Origin: Pseudomonas putida
GTDB taxonomy: Bacteria; Pseudomonadota; Gammaproteobacteria; Pseudomonadales; Pseudomonadaceae
Assembly (NCBI RefSeq): GCF_009883635.2
Contig: NZ_CP026115.2
Span: 5,146,001-5,210,000 of the forward strand
Length of the DNA stretch: 64,000 nucleotides
Reading direction: 5' to 3'
Both the position numbers and the translations under genes were made by a program. This document shows, piece after piece, positions 1 to 8,509 of this stretch (position 1 is its first letter; each line of letters opens with the position of its first letter). The notes below the pieces were generated by a model. That model was not told the origin of the DNA, ran no database searches, and worked only from the letters and a program-made list of their open reading frames with translations.

Positions 1-417
1 CGTGCGCGCGAGGCCGGGCTGGCGGGGCGTGTGAGCTTCCAGCAGGCATCGGCCAAGGACTATCCGGGGCATGACCACGACCTGGTGTGCTTCTTCGATT
101 GCCTGCATGACATGGGCGACCCCGTGGGCGCGGCCAAGCATGCCTATCGGGCGCTGAAGGCGGATGGCACGGTGATGCTGGTGGAGCCCTACGCCGAAGA
201 CTCGCTGGAGGGCAACCTGACGCCTGTCGGGCGGTTGTTCTATGCGGCGTCGACGTTCATCTGCACGCCCAATTCGCTGTCCCAGGAAGTGGGGCTGGGG
301 TTGGGTGCGCAGGCCGGGGAGGCACGGTTGCGGGCGGTGTTCGAGGAGGCGGGGTTCACACGGTTCCGGCGGGCTACGCAGACACCGTTCAACTTGATCC
401 TGGAGGCCAGGAAGTAG
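1..417 (+). CDS. Class I SAM-dependent methyltransferase, C-terminal part
   Basis: The reading frame is open from base 1, so the start and the glycine-rich SAM-binding motif lie outside the window; 138 residues are visible. Seen: an acidic/aromatic stretch FFDCLHDMGDP after the SAM pocket, the strand-loop ALKADGTVMLVEP, and a C-terminal EEAGFTRFRR segment, the usual order in Rossmann-fold methyltransferases. Substrate unknown. A GTG at 31 could be read as a start but would remove half the fold, so the gene is treated as partial. It ends just before a REP hairpin and a shared terminator. Confidence 0.75.
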   Translation, partial: RAREAGLAGRVSFQQASAKDYPGHDHDLVCFFDCLHDMGDPVGAAKHAYRALKADGTVMLVEPYAEDSLEGNLTPVGRLFYAASTFICTPNSLSQEVGLGLGAQAGEARLRAVFEEAGFTRFRRATQTPFNLILEARK

Positions 418-430
418 GTGTAATCCCGTG

Positions 431-503
431 CCGGCCTCTTCGCGGGACAAGCCCGCTCCTACACGAAACCTGTAGGAGCGGGCTTGTCCCGCGAAGAGGC
501 CGG
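431..503. repeat. REP-type palindrome
   Basis: Two perfect 31-base arms (431-461 and 473-503) flank an 11-base loop. The arm contains the CCGGCCTCTTCGCGGG core and a TAGGAGCGGG segment typical of extragenic palindromes of the P. putida group. It lies between convergent genes, where it may protect 3' ends or help terminate transcription. Confidence 0.85.
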
Positions 504-516
504 GCCTGCAAAATGC

Positions 517-545
517 AGAAGGGGCGCCTGATTGGCGCCCCTTCT
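517..545. terminator. Bidirectional terminator hairpin
   Basis: Perfect 12-base arms 517-528 and 534-545 around a 5-base loop (TGATT), between the stop codons of two convergent genes. There is no strong T-run on either side, so termination is inferred from stem strength and position. Confidence 0.6.
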
Positions 546-555
546 GGCTTACGGC

Positions 556-1800
556 TTAGGCTTCAGCGTCCCAAGGACGATCGCCATTTTCATCTTTCAC
601 GCGGGTCGGCAGGCCCATCACGTCCAGCGCCTTGAGGAACGGCTCGGCTGGCAGCTCCTCGACGTTGACCATGCGCTTGGCATCCCACTCGCCACGGGCG
701 ACCAGCAGGGCCGCAGCCACTGGCGGTACACCGGCGGTGTAGGAGATACCCTGGCTGTCGGTCTCGGCGTAGGCTTCTTCGTGGTCGGCCACGTTGTAGA
801 TGAATACTTCACGCGGCTGGCCGTTCTTGGTGCCCTTGACCAGGTCACCGATGCAGGTCTTGCCGGTATAGCCTGGGGCCAGCGAGGCCGGGTCAGGCAA
901 CACGGCCTTGACCACTTTCAGCGGTACCACTTCCAGACCTTCGGCGGTCTTCACCGGTTGCTCGGAGAGCAGGCCGAGATTCTTCAGCACGGTGAACACA
1001 TTGATGTAGTGCTCGCCGAAGCTCATCCAGAAACGCACGTTCGGCACATTGAGGTTCTTCGAGATCGAATGAACTTCGTCGTGGCCAGTCAGGTACAGGT
1101 TCTGCGAACCTACCACCGGCAGGTCGTCGGTACGCTTGACTTCGAACATGGTGTTGCTGGTCCACTGGCTGTTCTGCCAGCTCCACACTTGCCCGGTAAA
1201 CTCGCGGAAGTTGATTTCCGGGTCGAAGTTGGTGGCAAAGTATTTGCCGTGCGAACCGGCATTGACATCGAGAATGTCGATCGAATCAATGCTGTCGAAG
1301 TATTGCTGCTGCGCAAGTTTTGCGTAGCTGTTCACCACACCTGGGTCGAAACCGACGCCGAGAATGGCGGTAATGTTCTTTTGTTGGCACTCTTCGAGGT
1401 GTTTCCACTCGTAGTTGCCGTACCACGGCGGGGTCTCGCAGATTTTGCCCGGCTCTTCGTGGATGGCGGTGTCCAGGTAGGCGACACCGGTATCGATGCA
1501 GGCACGCAGCACCGACATGTTGAGGAAGGCGGAACCGACGTTGATCACGATCTGCGATTCGGTCTCGCGGATCAGTGCCTTGGTCGCCTCGACATCGAGG
1601 GCGTTGAGCGAGAAGGCCTGGATGTCGGCGGGTACCTTGAGGCTACCCTTGGCCTTGACGCTGTCGATGATGGCCTGGCATTTGGAGATGTTCCGTGACG
1701 CGATAGCGATACGACCCAGTTCGTCGTTATGCTGCGCGCACTTGTGGGCCACCACCTTGGCGACACCTCCTGCACCAATGATAAGAACGTTCTTCTTCAA
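556..1800 (-). CDS. Carboxynorspermidine/carboxyspermidine dehydrogenase (saccharopine dehydrogenase family)
   Basis: Predicted NAD(P)H-dependent enzyme that condenses aspartate semialdehyde with a diamine to give carboxy(nor)spermidine, the first step of the alternative polyamine route. The 414-residue protein opens with the dinucleotide-binding motif VLIIGAGGVAKV and has saccharopine-dehydrogenase-like sequence throughout. The start is TTG at 1800, with AAAGGTAAA just upstream. It lies 33 bases downstream of the decarboxylase gene on the same strand, the order expected for an operon. Family annotation often says saccharopine dehydrogenase; the partner gene makes the polyamine role more likely than lysine metabolism. 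Confidence 0.85.
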   Translation of the reverse strand: MKKNVLIIGAGGVAKVVAHKCAQHNDELGRIAIASRNISKCQAIIDSVKAKGSLKVPADIQAFSLNALDVEATKALIRETESQIVINVGSAFLNMSVLRACIDTGVAYLDTAIHEEPGKICETPPWYGNYEWKHLEECQQKNITAILGVGFDPGVVNSYAKLAQQQYFDSIDSIDILDVNAGSHGKYFATNFDPEINFREFTGQVWSWQNSQWTSNTMFEVKRTDDLPVVGSQNLYLTGHDEVHSISKNLNVPNVRFWMSFGEHYINVFTVLKNLGLLSEQPVKTAEGLEVVPLKVVKAVLPDPASLAPGYTGKTCIGDLVKGTKNGQPREVFIYNVADHEEAYAETDSQGISYTAGVPPVAAALLVARGEWDAKRMVNVEELPAEPFLKALDVMGLPTRVKDENGDRPWDAEA

Positions 1801-1833
1801 TTTACCTTTTGCTCCTTACTTGGAAAGCCGGTC

Positions 1834-2931
1834 TTACGACAGGCTGGAAACGTAGTCTTCAAAGCCGAAATCGCGGACCACCTCGACGCTGCCGTCGAGC
1901 TGCTTGACCACGATCGATGGCATCTTCAGACCGTTGAACCAGTTTTTCTTGACCATGGTGTAACCGGCGGTGTCGATGAACGACAGGCGGTCGCCAATGG
2001 CCAGCGGACGATCGAATTGGTACTCGCCGAAGATGTCACCGGCCAGGCACGACTTGCCGCAGACCATGTAGGTGTGCTCGCCGTCGTTGGGGGCCATCTT
2101 GGCGTTGAGGCGATAGATCAGCAGGTCGAGCAGGTGCGCTTCGATCGAGCTGTCGACCACGGCCAGGTTTTTGCCGTTGTACAGGGTGTCGAGTACGGTC
2201 ACTTCCAGCGAGGCGCTGTTGGTGATGGCGGCTTCGCCCGGCTCCAGGTAGACCTGCACGCCATACTTCTCGGAGAAGGCTTTCAGGCGCGCGCAGAAGG
2301 CGTCCAGCGCATAGCCTTCGCCGGTGAAGTGGATGCCGCCACCGAGGCTGACCCACTCGACCTTGTGCAGCAGGTGGCCGAAGCGTTCTTCGATGTGCGA
2401 CAGCATCTTGTCGAACAGGCCGAAGTCACCGTTCTCGCAGTTGTTGTGGAACATGAAGCCGGAGATCTGTTCGATCACCTGTTCGATCTTCGCCGGGTCC
2501 CATTCGCCGAGGCGGCTGAACGGGCGGGCCGGGTCGGCCAGCAGGTAGTCGGAGCTGCTCACCTGCGGGTTGACGCGCAGGCCGCGAACCTTGCCTTCGG
2601 ACTGTTCGGCGAAGCGCTGCAGCTGGCCGATCGAGTTGAAGATGATCTTGTCGCAGTTCTCGAGCATTTCCTCGATCTCGTCATCGGCCCAGGCCACGCT
2701 GTAGGCGTGGGTTTCGCCAGCGAACTTCTGGCGGCCGAGCTTGAGCTCGAACAGCGAGGACGAGGTGGTGCCATCCATGTACTGCTGCATCAGGTCGAAC
2801 ACCGACCAGGTGGCGAAGCACTTGAGGGCGAGCAGCGCCTTGGCACCGGAGTTTTCACGCACGTAGGCGATCTTCTCCATGTTGCTCAGGAGCTTGGTTT
2901 TGTCGATGAGGTAGTACGGCGTCTTGATCAT
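1834..2931 (-). CDS. nspC: Carboxynorspermidine decarboxylase
   Basis: PLP-dependent decarboxylase of the alanine-racemase fold (365 residues) that removes the carboxyl group from carboxynorspermidine or carboxyspermidine. The PLP lysine is expected at Lys37 in KALLALKCFATW, and the sequence EWVSLGGGIHFTGEGY contains the glycine-rich phosphate loop. VYLEPGEA and VCGKSCLAGD are family motifs near the active site. It is first in a two-gene unit with the dehydrogenase downstream. Whether the product is spermidine or norspermidine cannot be read from the sequence. Confidence 0.87.
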   Translation of the reverse strand: MIKTPYYLIDKTKLLSNMEKIAYVRENSGAKALLALKCFATWSVFDLMQQYMDGTTSSSLFELKLGRQKFAGETHAYSVAWADDEIEEMLENCDKIIFNSIGQLQRFAEQSEGKVRGLRVNPQVSSSDYLLADPARPFSRLGEWDPAKIEQVIEQISGFMFHNNCENGDFGLFDKMLSHIEERFGHLLHKVEWVSLGGGIHFTGEGYALDAFCARLKAFSEKYGVQVYLEPGEAAITNSASLEVTVLDTLYNGKNLAVVDSSIEAHLLDLLIYRLNAKMAPNDGEHTYMVCGKSCLAGDIFGEYQFDRPLAIGDRLSFIDTAGYTMVKKNWFNGLKMPSIVVKQLDGSVEVVRDFGFEDYVSSLS

Positions 2932-3097
2932 TTAAAGGCCCCCGGCCAGGCCGGCCAAAAAAAAGACCCGCATTGTGCCTTCACTTGCCGCAGATCGAAA
3001 GGGCGGATGGTGTATTTCGTCTGCGTGGGGACAGTAATACAGGGGGAAATGAACATCCTGATGACAGGCTGACCAATAGTGGGTGTTCGTCATGGCG

Positions 3098-3352
3098 TTT
3101 TTGGCGCCTGTGAGATCGAGCGCCGCCCGCGCGGCGCATCGCGAGCTGCGCTCGCTCCTACGTTTGTTTCGGGCCAGTAACGCCTGTGGCAGGCGCGCGC
3201 GACCGCCTTGTTCGTACGACGCGGTCTCGTGCCATGCGCCAAGGCGTCCGCGCGCAAATCCCCCAGGAATGATTGGCCCGAAACAAACGTAGGAGCGAGC
3301 GCAGCTCGCGATGCGCCGCGCGGGCGGCGCTCGATCTCACAGGCGCCAAAAA
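3098..3352. repeat. Large perfect inverted repeat, 79-bp arms
   Basis: Bases 3098-3176 are the exact reverse complement of 3274-3352, with a 97-base spacer between them. Each arm contains the shorter palindromic core GAGATCGAGCGCCGC also found at 33711-33746, and a GCTCGCTCCTACG segment. With its flanks it fills the 434-base gap between nspC and the dehydratase gene; no gene is seen there. It resembles a paired REP-like (BIME-like) unit, unusually long and perfect. Confidence 0.85.
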
Positions 3353-3365
3353 TGCCGGGTCGAAC

Positions 3366-4283
3366 TCAATCGACCTGTTCCAACCACGCCCGAATCTGCT
3401 CCAGGGTCGCTGTAGCCCCGCCACACACCACCACCAGCACGTGCCGATACCCGGCCAGCGCACCCTCAGCATAAGCCACTGCCAACGCCGCCCCACACGC
3501 AGGCTCCACCAGCACCCGATGGTCCAGCAGGAACCGCTCGCAGGCCTCCAGTGCCGCCCGGTCACTGACCAGGTGGCTGTGCACGGGATGTTGCCGGGTA
3601 CAGGCAATAGCCTGTTCGGCCACGCGCTTGGCGCCCAGCGAACTGGCCACCGAGGCAATGCGTGGCAGTTCCACCGTGTGCCCGGCCTGCATGGCCGCAT
3701 GCAGCGAAGCGGCGCCAGTGGTTTCCACCGCCAGCACCGGCACATCGCCCCAGCCATGGCGCTGCAAGCCTTCGACCACACCGCTGAGCAGGCCGCCGCC
3801 GCCCACCGACAGCACCACCGCATCCGGTTTGAACCCGGTTGCCGCCACTTCGTCGACCAGGCTGGCATGCCCGGCCCACAGCAGCGGGTCGTCGAACGGG
3901 TGGATGAAGGCATCGCCGGCACCGACCAGGGTCAGTGCCAGCTCGTTGGCCTCTTGCCACGAGCTGCCATGCACCACCACCTTGGCGTCTTCCAGGCCCA
4001 GCAGCTGCCTGGCCCGCTCGGTGGTGGTCTCCGGCACCACCACGGTCACCGGCACCCCCAGCTTGCGTCCGGCATAAGCCACGGCCAGCCCGGCATTGCC
4101 GCCCGACGAAGAGACAAAATGGCGCGCGCCACGAGCGTGGTGCACCTCGCAGGCATGGCCGACCCCGCGCAGCTTGAACGAGCCGCAGGGCTGCAGGGCG
4201 TCGAGCTTTAGCCAGACCGAACGGCCAGCGGCCAGCGACAGCGGGCGGGATTCGATGAGGGGCGTCTGGATATGGAGGGACAT
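3366..4283 (-). CDS. PLP-dependent serine/threonine dehydratase-like protein
   Basis: Fold-type II PLP enzyme of about 305 residues, the size of catabolic serine dehydratases. Motifs: CGSFKLRG with the Schiff-base lysine, SSSGGNAGLAVAY (Ser-Gly-Asn loop that holds the substrate carboxylate), VLSVGGGGLLSG (glycine loop for the PLP phosphate) and a C-terminal VVVCGGATA. There is no C-terminal regulatory ACT domain. ATG at 4283 is preferred over an in-frame start at 4304 because AGAAGG lies at the right distance. The likely reaction is deamination of serine or threonine to a keto acid; substrate is inferred from family only. An amidase lies upstream on the same strand, separated by a hairpin. 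Confidence 0.75.
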   Translation of the reverse strand: MSLHIQTPLIESRPLSLAAGRSVWLKLDALQPCGSFKLRGVGHACEVHHARGARHFVSSSGGNAGLAVAYAGRKLGVPVTVVVPETTTERARQLLGLEDAKVVVHGSSWQEANELALTLVGAGDAFIHPFDDPLLWAGHASLVDEVAATGFKPDAVVLSVGGGGLLSGVVEGLQRHGWGDVPVLAVETTGAASLHAAMQAGHTVELPRIASVASSLGAKRVAEQAIACTRQHPVHSHLVSDRAALEACERFLLDHRVLVEPACGAALAVAYAEGALAGYRHVLVVVCGGATATLEQIRAWLEQVD

Positions 4284-4328
4284 GAAAGCCTTCTGATTGC
4301 GCAATACAAAGGAAGGATGTCATACCAG

Positions 4329-4364
4329 CTGGCCCCAACGCCGGCAAGTCGGCGTCGGGGCCAG
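4329..4364. terminator. Terminator hairpin after the amidase gene
   Basis: Arms 4329-4343 and 4350-4364 pair over 15 positions with one mismatch. It sits just past the amidase stop and before the dehydratase start; no T-run follows on the minus strand. Confidence 0.5.
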
Positions 4365-4369
4365 TGTGA

Positions 4370-6073
4370 TCAGCCCAGGGCTGGCGTGCGCGGTGGAATC
4401 ATCCGCCGCGAGCCGGTCGCCTCGAAGGCCGCAGCAAAGCTCAGCAGCGCATTGTCGCTATAAGCCTTGCCGGCAAAGGTCAGCCCCACCGGCATGCCGA
4501 TATCGGCCATCACGCCCATCGGCACGGTCACGGTCGGCACGCCCAGGTGGCGGATGGCCAGGTTGCCGTTGGCCACCCAGATGCCGTTGCTCCAGGCGAT
4601 GTCGGCCGAGGCCGGGTTGACATCGGCATCGGCCGGGCCCACATCGGCCACGGTCGGGAACAGCACGGCGTCCAGGCCCTGCGCGTCCATCCAGTCCTCG
4701 AGGTCCATCTTGCGGGTCTTTTCCAGCCCGCGCAGGCCATCGGGCAGGGTCTCGATCTGGTCCCAGGTCTTCAGGCCGCGCTTGGCCATGTTGACGTATT
4801 CGTCCATGCCGGCGGCCAGGTCGTCCTCACGATTGGGCAGGGTGCCCGGGTCGTGCGGGAAGATCTGCGGGCCGTCGACATCGGCCAGGCGATTGAGCTT
4901 GGGGTCATCGTTGGCGCGCAGGAAGTCGTCGAAGCCCCAGCCCGACAGTTCCCACAGTTCGTCATGCAGGAATTCCTTGCTGACGATGCCGCGATTGTAG
5001 ACGGTCGGCGCGCCCGGGCGGTCGCCTTCGCAATTGGACACCAGCGGGAAGTCGACTTCCAGTACTTCGGCACCGGCCGCCTCCAGGGCCTGGCGAGCCT
5101 GTTGCCAGAGGGCGATGACGCTGTCGCGGGTGATGACGCGCTGGCCGGTCGGGCCGCCGATGCCTGGCTTCTCGGAGGTGCCGGCTTCGGCGTCGGCATT
5201 GATGTACATGCGCGGTACGCCAAAACGCTTGCCCTTGAGCGAGCTGGCGTCGACGGCCAGGTCCAGGTAGGAAGCAGGGCGCACGGAGGAGGCGGCCGGG
5301 ATCGGCACCCACGGCTGCAGGCGCCACAGGTCGCCGCGCTTGTCGGCATCGTCGGCAACCACCACGTCGAGGATTTCCAGCAGGTCGGCCATGGTCCGGG
5401 CGTACGGCACCACCACGTCCATGGTCGGGGTCAGTGGCCAGTTGCCACGTACCGAGATCACGCCGCGCGAGGGGGTGTAGGCGCACAGGCCGTTGTTCGA
5501 GGCCGGGCCGCGGCCACTCGACCAGGTTTCCTCGGCCAGGCCGAAGGCGCTGAAGCTGGCGGCGGTAGCGGTACCGGCGCCGTTCGACGAGCCAGAGGCA
5601 AACGGAGCGGTCAGGTACTTCGCGTTGTACGGGCTTTCGGCGCGGCCGTAGACGCCACGCTGCATGCCGCCATTGGCCATCGGCGGCATGTTGGTCTTGC
5701 CCAGGCACACGGCACCGGCGGCGCGCAGGCGCTCGATGGTGAAGGCGTCGCGCTGGGCGACCAGGTCCTTGAACGCCGGGCTGCCGGAGGCGGCAGTCAG
5801 GCCTTTGACCAGGTAGCTGTCCTTGGCGGTGTAGGGGATGCCGTCCAGCGGGCTCAGGGCCTGGCCCTTGGCGCGGCGGGCGTCGGAGGCCTCGGCTTCC
5901 TTGAGCGCTTCAGGGTTGCGTACGACCACGGCGTTCAGCGCGGTGGCGGTGTCGGCTCCATCGTAGGCGTCGATGCGCGCCAGGTAGGCCTTGACCAGCT
6001 CGACCGCCGTCGTGCGGCCCGTTTCGAGTGCGTCGCGCAGCTCGGCAATGGAAACCTCGGTTACCTCGATCAT
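4370..6073 (-). CDS. Amidase, amidase-signature family
   Basis: A 567-residue member of the amidase signature (AS) hydrolase family with a Ser-cisSer-Lys triad. The lysine is in PYTAKDSY, the cis-serine in FASGSSNGAG, and the nucleophilic serine falls in ETWSSGRGPASNNG, which aligns with the usual TGGSIRGPA. The tryptophan and serine replacing the glycine pair are less common and may indicate a distinct substrate. Start ATG at 6073 (MIEVTEVS); the open frame extends further upstream but that extension is antisense to the glutathione transferase gene and is rejected. No signal peptide, so cytoplasmic. Natural substrate unknown. Confidence 0.82.
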   Translation of the reverse strand: MIEVTEVSIAELRDALETGRTTAVELVKAYLARIDAYDGADTATALNAVVVRNPEALKEAEASDARRAKGQALSPLDGIPYTAKDSYLVKGLTAASGSPAFKDLVAQRDAFTIERLRAAGAVCLGKTNMPPMANGGMQRGVYGRAESPYNAKYLTAPFASGSSNGAGTATAASFSAFGLAEETWSSGRGPASNNGLCAYTPSRGVISVRGNWPLTPTMDVVVPYARTMADLLEILDVVVADDADKRGDLWRLQPWVPIPAASSVRPASYLDLAVDASSLKGKRFGVPRMYINADAEAGTSEKPGIGGPTGQRVITRDSVIALWQQARQALEAAGAEVLEVDFPLVSNCEGDRPGAPTVYNRGIVSKEFLHDELWELSGWGFDDFLRANDDPKLNRLADVDGPQIFPHDPGTLPNREDDLAAGMDEYVNMAKRGLKTWDQIETLPDGLRGLEKTRKMDLEDWMDAQGLDAVLFPTVADVGPADADVNPASADIAWSNGIWVANGNLAIRHLGVPTVTVPMGVMADIGMPVGLTFAGKAYSDNALLSFAAAFEATGSRRMIPPRTPALG

Positions 6074-6182
6074 GCTTTCACCAAAATTTGTGCAGGTTGG
6101 GGCTAGTGCGAGGAGTGTACAAGAAGGGATCAGGGCTGGGAGGTTTGCGCGGGAGAAATGGTTTTTTGCAACGGGGCATTGT

Positions 6183-6203
6183 CGGGGCCGCAGAGCGGCC
6201 CCG
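6183..6203. terminator. Terminator hairpin after the glutathione transferase gene
   Basis: Perfect 9-base arms 6183-6191 and 6195-6203 around AGA, just beyond the stop of the minus-strand gene that ends at 6210. Confidence 0.55.
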
Positions 6204-6209
6204 TCAGTC

Positions 6210-7049
6210 TCAATCCAGGTCGGCCGCCGCGTGCCGTTCGGCCACCTGGCTGGCTTCATCGCCCCAGGTGCGGTTGACCCGGGTGCCACGCTGCACGGCC
6301 GGGCGCTGGGCAATGGCCTCGGCCCAGCGCTGCACATGCGGGTACTCGTCCACCGCCAGGAACTCGGCCGCGCCATATAGGTTGCCGCGCACCAGTTGGC
6401 CGTACCAGGGCCACACGGCGATATCGGCGATGCTGTATTCGTCGCCACCCAGATAGCGGCTGACCGCCAGGCGGCGCTCCAGCACATCGAGCTGGCGCTT
6501 GGCTTCCATGGTGAAGCGGTTGATGGCGTACTCGAACTTTTCCGGCGCATACACATAGAAGTGACCGAAACCGCCGCCCAGGTAAGGCGCGGCGCCCATC
6601 TGCCAGAACAGCCAGTTGAGTGTCTCGGTGCGTGCGGACGGGGTTTTCGGCAGGAACGCGCCGAATTTTTCCGCCAGGTGCAGCAGGATCGAACCGGACT
6701 CGAACACCCGCACCGGCGGCTCGACGCTGCGGTCGAGCAGGGCGGGGATCTTCGAGTTGGGGTTGACCTCGACGAAGCCGCTGGAGAACTGGTCGCCGTC
6801 ACCGATGTGGATCAGCCAGGCATCGTATTCGGCGCCGCTGTGGCCCAGGGCGAGCAGTTCTTCGAGGAGGATGGTGACCTTGACGCCGTTGGGGGTGGCC
6901 AGGGAGTACAGCTGCAGCGGGTGCTTGCCGACGGGCAGGTCCTTGTCATGGGTTGGCCCGGCGATCGGCCGGTTGATGCTGGCGAACTGGCCGCCGGACG
7001 CGGCATCGTTGCGCCAGACCTTGGGCGGGATGTAAGGGTGCTTGCTCAT
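6210..7049 (-). CDS. Glutathione S-transferase, YghU-like
   Basis: 279 residues. The N-terminal thioredoxin fold (about residues 40-135) has the strand QLYSLATPNGVKVTILLEE, the cis-proline segment NPNSKIPAL and ESGSILLHLAEK that binds the gamma-glutamyl part of glutathione. The helical C-terminal domain contains LNWLFWQMGAAPYLGGGFGH. These match the Nu-class YghU/YfcG proteins, which have disulfide reductase or peroxide-reducing activity. ATG at 7049 follows AGGAGAACCCTGC; the in-frame extension to 7148 has no such site. It stands alone between two hairpins. Confidence 0.85.
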   Translation of the reverse strand: MSKHPYIPPKVWRNDAASGGQFASINRPIAGPTHDKDLPVGKHPLQLYSLATPNGVKVTILLEELLALGHSGAEYDAWLIHIGDGDQFSSGFVEVNPNSKIPALLDRSVEPPVRVFESGSILLHLAEKFGAFLPKTPSARTETLNWLFWQMGAAPYLGGGFGHFYVYAPEKFEYAINRFTMEAKRQLDVLERRLAVSRYLGGDEYSIADIAVWPWYGQLVRGNLYGAAEFLAVDEYPHVQRWAEAIAQRPAVQRGTRVNRTWGDEASQVAERHAAADLD

Positions 7050-7178
7050 GCAGGGTTCTCCTGAGAAGGCGCGAAGGCAGTCAGCCAAAGACGTTGACCT
7101 GCATCTATGCCATGGGTTCGGAGAAAAGCGCAAATGCATCGGGCGCAAGCGTGGGCTGCATGGCGTAGCGGTGAGAGT

Positions 7179-7205
7179 GCATTCGCGGGGCAGGCCCGCG
7201 AATGC
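7179..7205. terminator. Terminator hairpin between two minus-strand genes
   Basis: Perfect 11-base arms 7179-7189 and 7195-7205. It lies just past the stop of the flavoprotein gene ending at 7212 and resembles a short REP element (TTCGCGGG core). Confidence 0.6.
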
Positions 7206-7211
7206 GCTGGG

Positions 7212-8414
7212 TCAGGCCACGGGAATGGTCGGGTCCGCCGCCGCCAGGGCAGCCGTACGGTCCGCCGTCGGTGGATAGATCCAGATCGAGTTGATCTGCG
7301 ATTTCAGCAGCTTGGCCTCGGCCTTGTCGGTCGGTGGCGACACGGTGCGCTCCCAGCCCTCGGTGTACACCGCGCCCCAGGCGCCAAGGTCGAGGCAGGT
7401 CACGTACTTGGGCTGGCTGTAGGTCATCGGCGCCACACCGATCAGTTCGGCCGCTGCGTTGTTGCCGGCATAGCGCCCCAGCGGAATGGCATGCTGGCAA
7501 GACATCACGGCGAAGTTGCCCTGGTTGTCGCAGGCGGCATAGGCTACGTCCCCGGCCGCGTAGACCGCGTCATTGCCCACGACCTTGAGGTTGCCGTCGA
7601 CATGCAGGCGGCCTTGGCGGTCGCGCTCGCCGCTGATCTGTTCGGTCAGCGGGTTGGCCTTGAAGCCCACGGTCCATATGACGGTGGCGGCGTCGATGCG
7701 CTGGCCGTTGTCCAGCAGCACCCCGTCGCGGTCCACCGAGGCGACAGTGGCGCCGCAGATCCACTCGATGCCCAGTGCCTCGGAGGCCTGTTCGATGGCC
7801 GGGCGGATGCCGTCTCCCAGCGCGGCGCCGATCTTCGCCCCGCGGTCGACCACAACCACGCGCAGCCTGGCGTCCTCACCGAGAATCGCGCGCAGGCGCG
7901 TCGGCAGTTCCGTGGCGGTCTCGATACCGGTAAAGCCGCCGCCGGCCACCACCACGGTGTTGCGTGCCGGGCTATCGGGCCAGTCGACCAGGGCTTTGAG
8001 GTGGGCTTCGAGGCGCGCGGCGCTATCGATCTTGTCGACATCGAAGACGTGTTCGATACCCACCATGTCCGGGCGATTGAGCACGCTGCCGCAGGCCATG
8101 ATCAGGCGGTCATAGGGCAGGTTGCATTCGGTGCCGGATGACGTGCGGTAGCGTACGTGATGGTCGGTTTCATCGACATGGAAGGCCGTGCCGTGGACGA
8201 AGCGCACGTTCACTGCATCGAACAGCTCCTGCAACGGTGCAGCCATGGTGTGCACTTCAGGCTCGTAGAAGCGCGGGCGCACATGCAGTTCGGCCTGGGG
8301 GGCGAGCAGTGTCACCTGGACATCCTTACGGCCGTGCAGGTCCAGCTGACGGATGGCGCTCAGGGCGCTCCACAGGCCTGCGAAGCCGGCGCCAATGATC
8401 AGGATGTTTTTCAT
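7212..8414 (-). CDS. NAD(P)/FAD-dependent oxidoreductase, type II NADH dehydrogenase-like
   Basis: 400-residue two-dinucleotide-binding-domain flavoprotein. FAD binding: ILIIGAGFAGLWSA at the N-terminus and a YAAGDVA motif near the C-terminus. NAD(P)H binding: VVVAGGGFTGIE near residue 160. VIWTVGFKANP is typical of the NDH-2 group. No obvious C-terminal membrane helix is seen, so whether it passes electrons to quinone is uncertain. ATG at 8414 follows CAGGAGCATAACG. The GlxA-type regulator gene lies 95 bases upstream on the same strand and may control it. Confidence 0.8.
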   Translation of the reverse strand: MKNILIIGAGFAGLWSALSAIRQLDLHGRKDVQVTLLAPQAELHVRPRFYEPEVHTMAAPLQELFDAVNVRFVHGTAFHVDETDHHVRYRTSSGTECNLPYDRLIMACGSVLNRPDMVGIEHVFDVDKIDSAARLEAHLKALVDWPDSPARNTVVVAGGGFTGIETATELPTRLRAILGEDARLRVVVVDRGAKIGAALGDGIRPAIEQASEALGIEWICGATVASVDRDGVLLDNGQRIDAATVIWTVGFKANPLTEQISGERDRQGRLHVDGNLKVVGNDAVYAAGDVAYAACDNQGNFAVMSCQHAIPLGRYAGNNAAAELIGVAPMTYSQPKYVTCLDLGAWGAVYTEGWERTVSPPTDKAEAKLLKSQINSIWIYPPTADRTAALAAADPTIPVA

Positions 8415-8509
8415 CGTTATGCTCCTGGGTTGTCCCATGGGGAAAGACCGCTAGACAAGGTAGACCGTAATTGCGGTCAACGATGTTACGAGCGACCAGG
8501 TGCCGCACC

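Noticed and set aside
3177..3273. Possible small RNA or gene in the spacer of the 79-bp inverted repeat
   Set aside because: No promoter, ribosome site or coding pattern is visible; only local palindromic pieces are seen.
6074..6802. Open frame upstream of the amidase start on the minus strand that would add about 240 residues
   Set aside because: The added part is arginine/serine-rich antisense of the glutathione transferase gene, and the amidase has its normal N-terminus at 6073.
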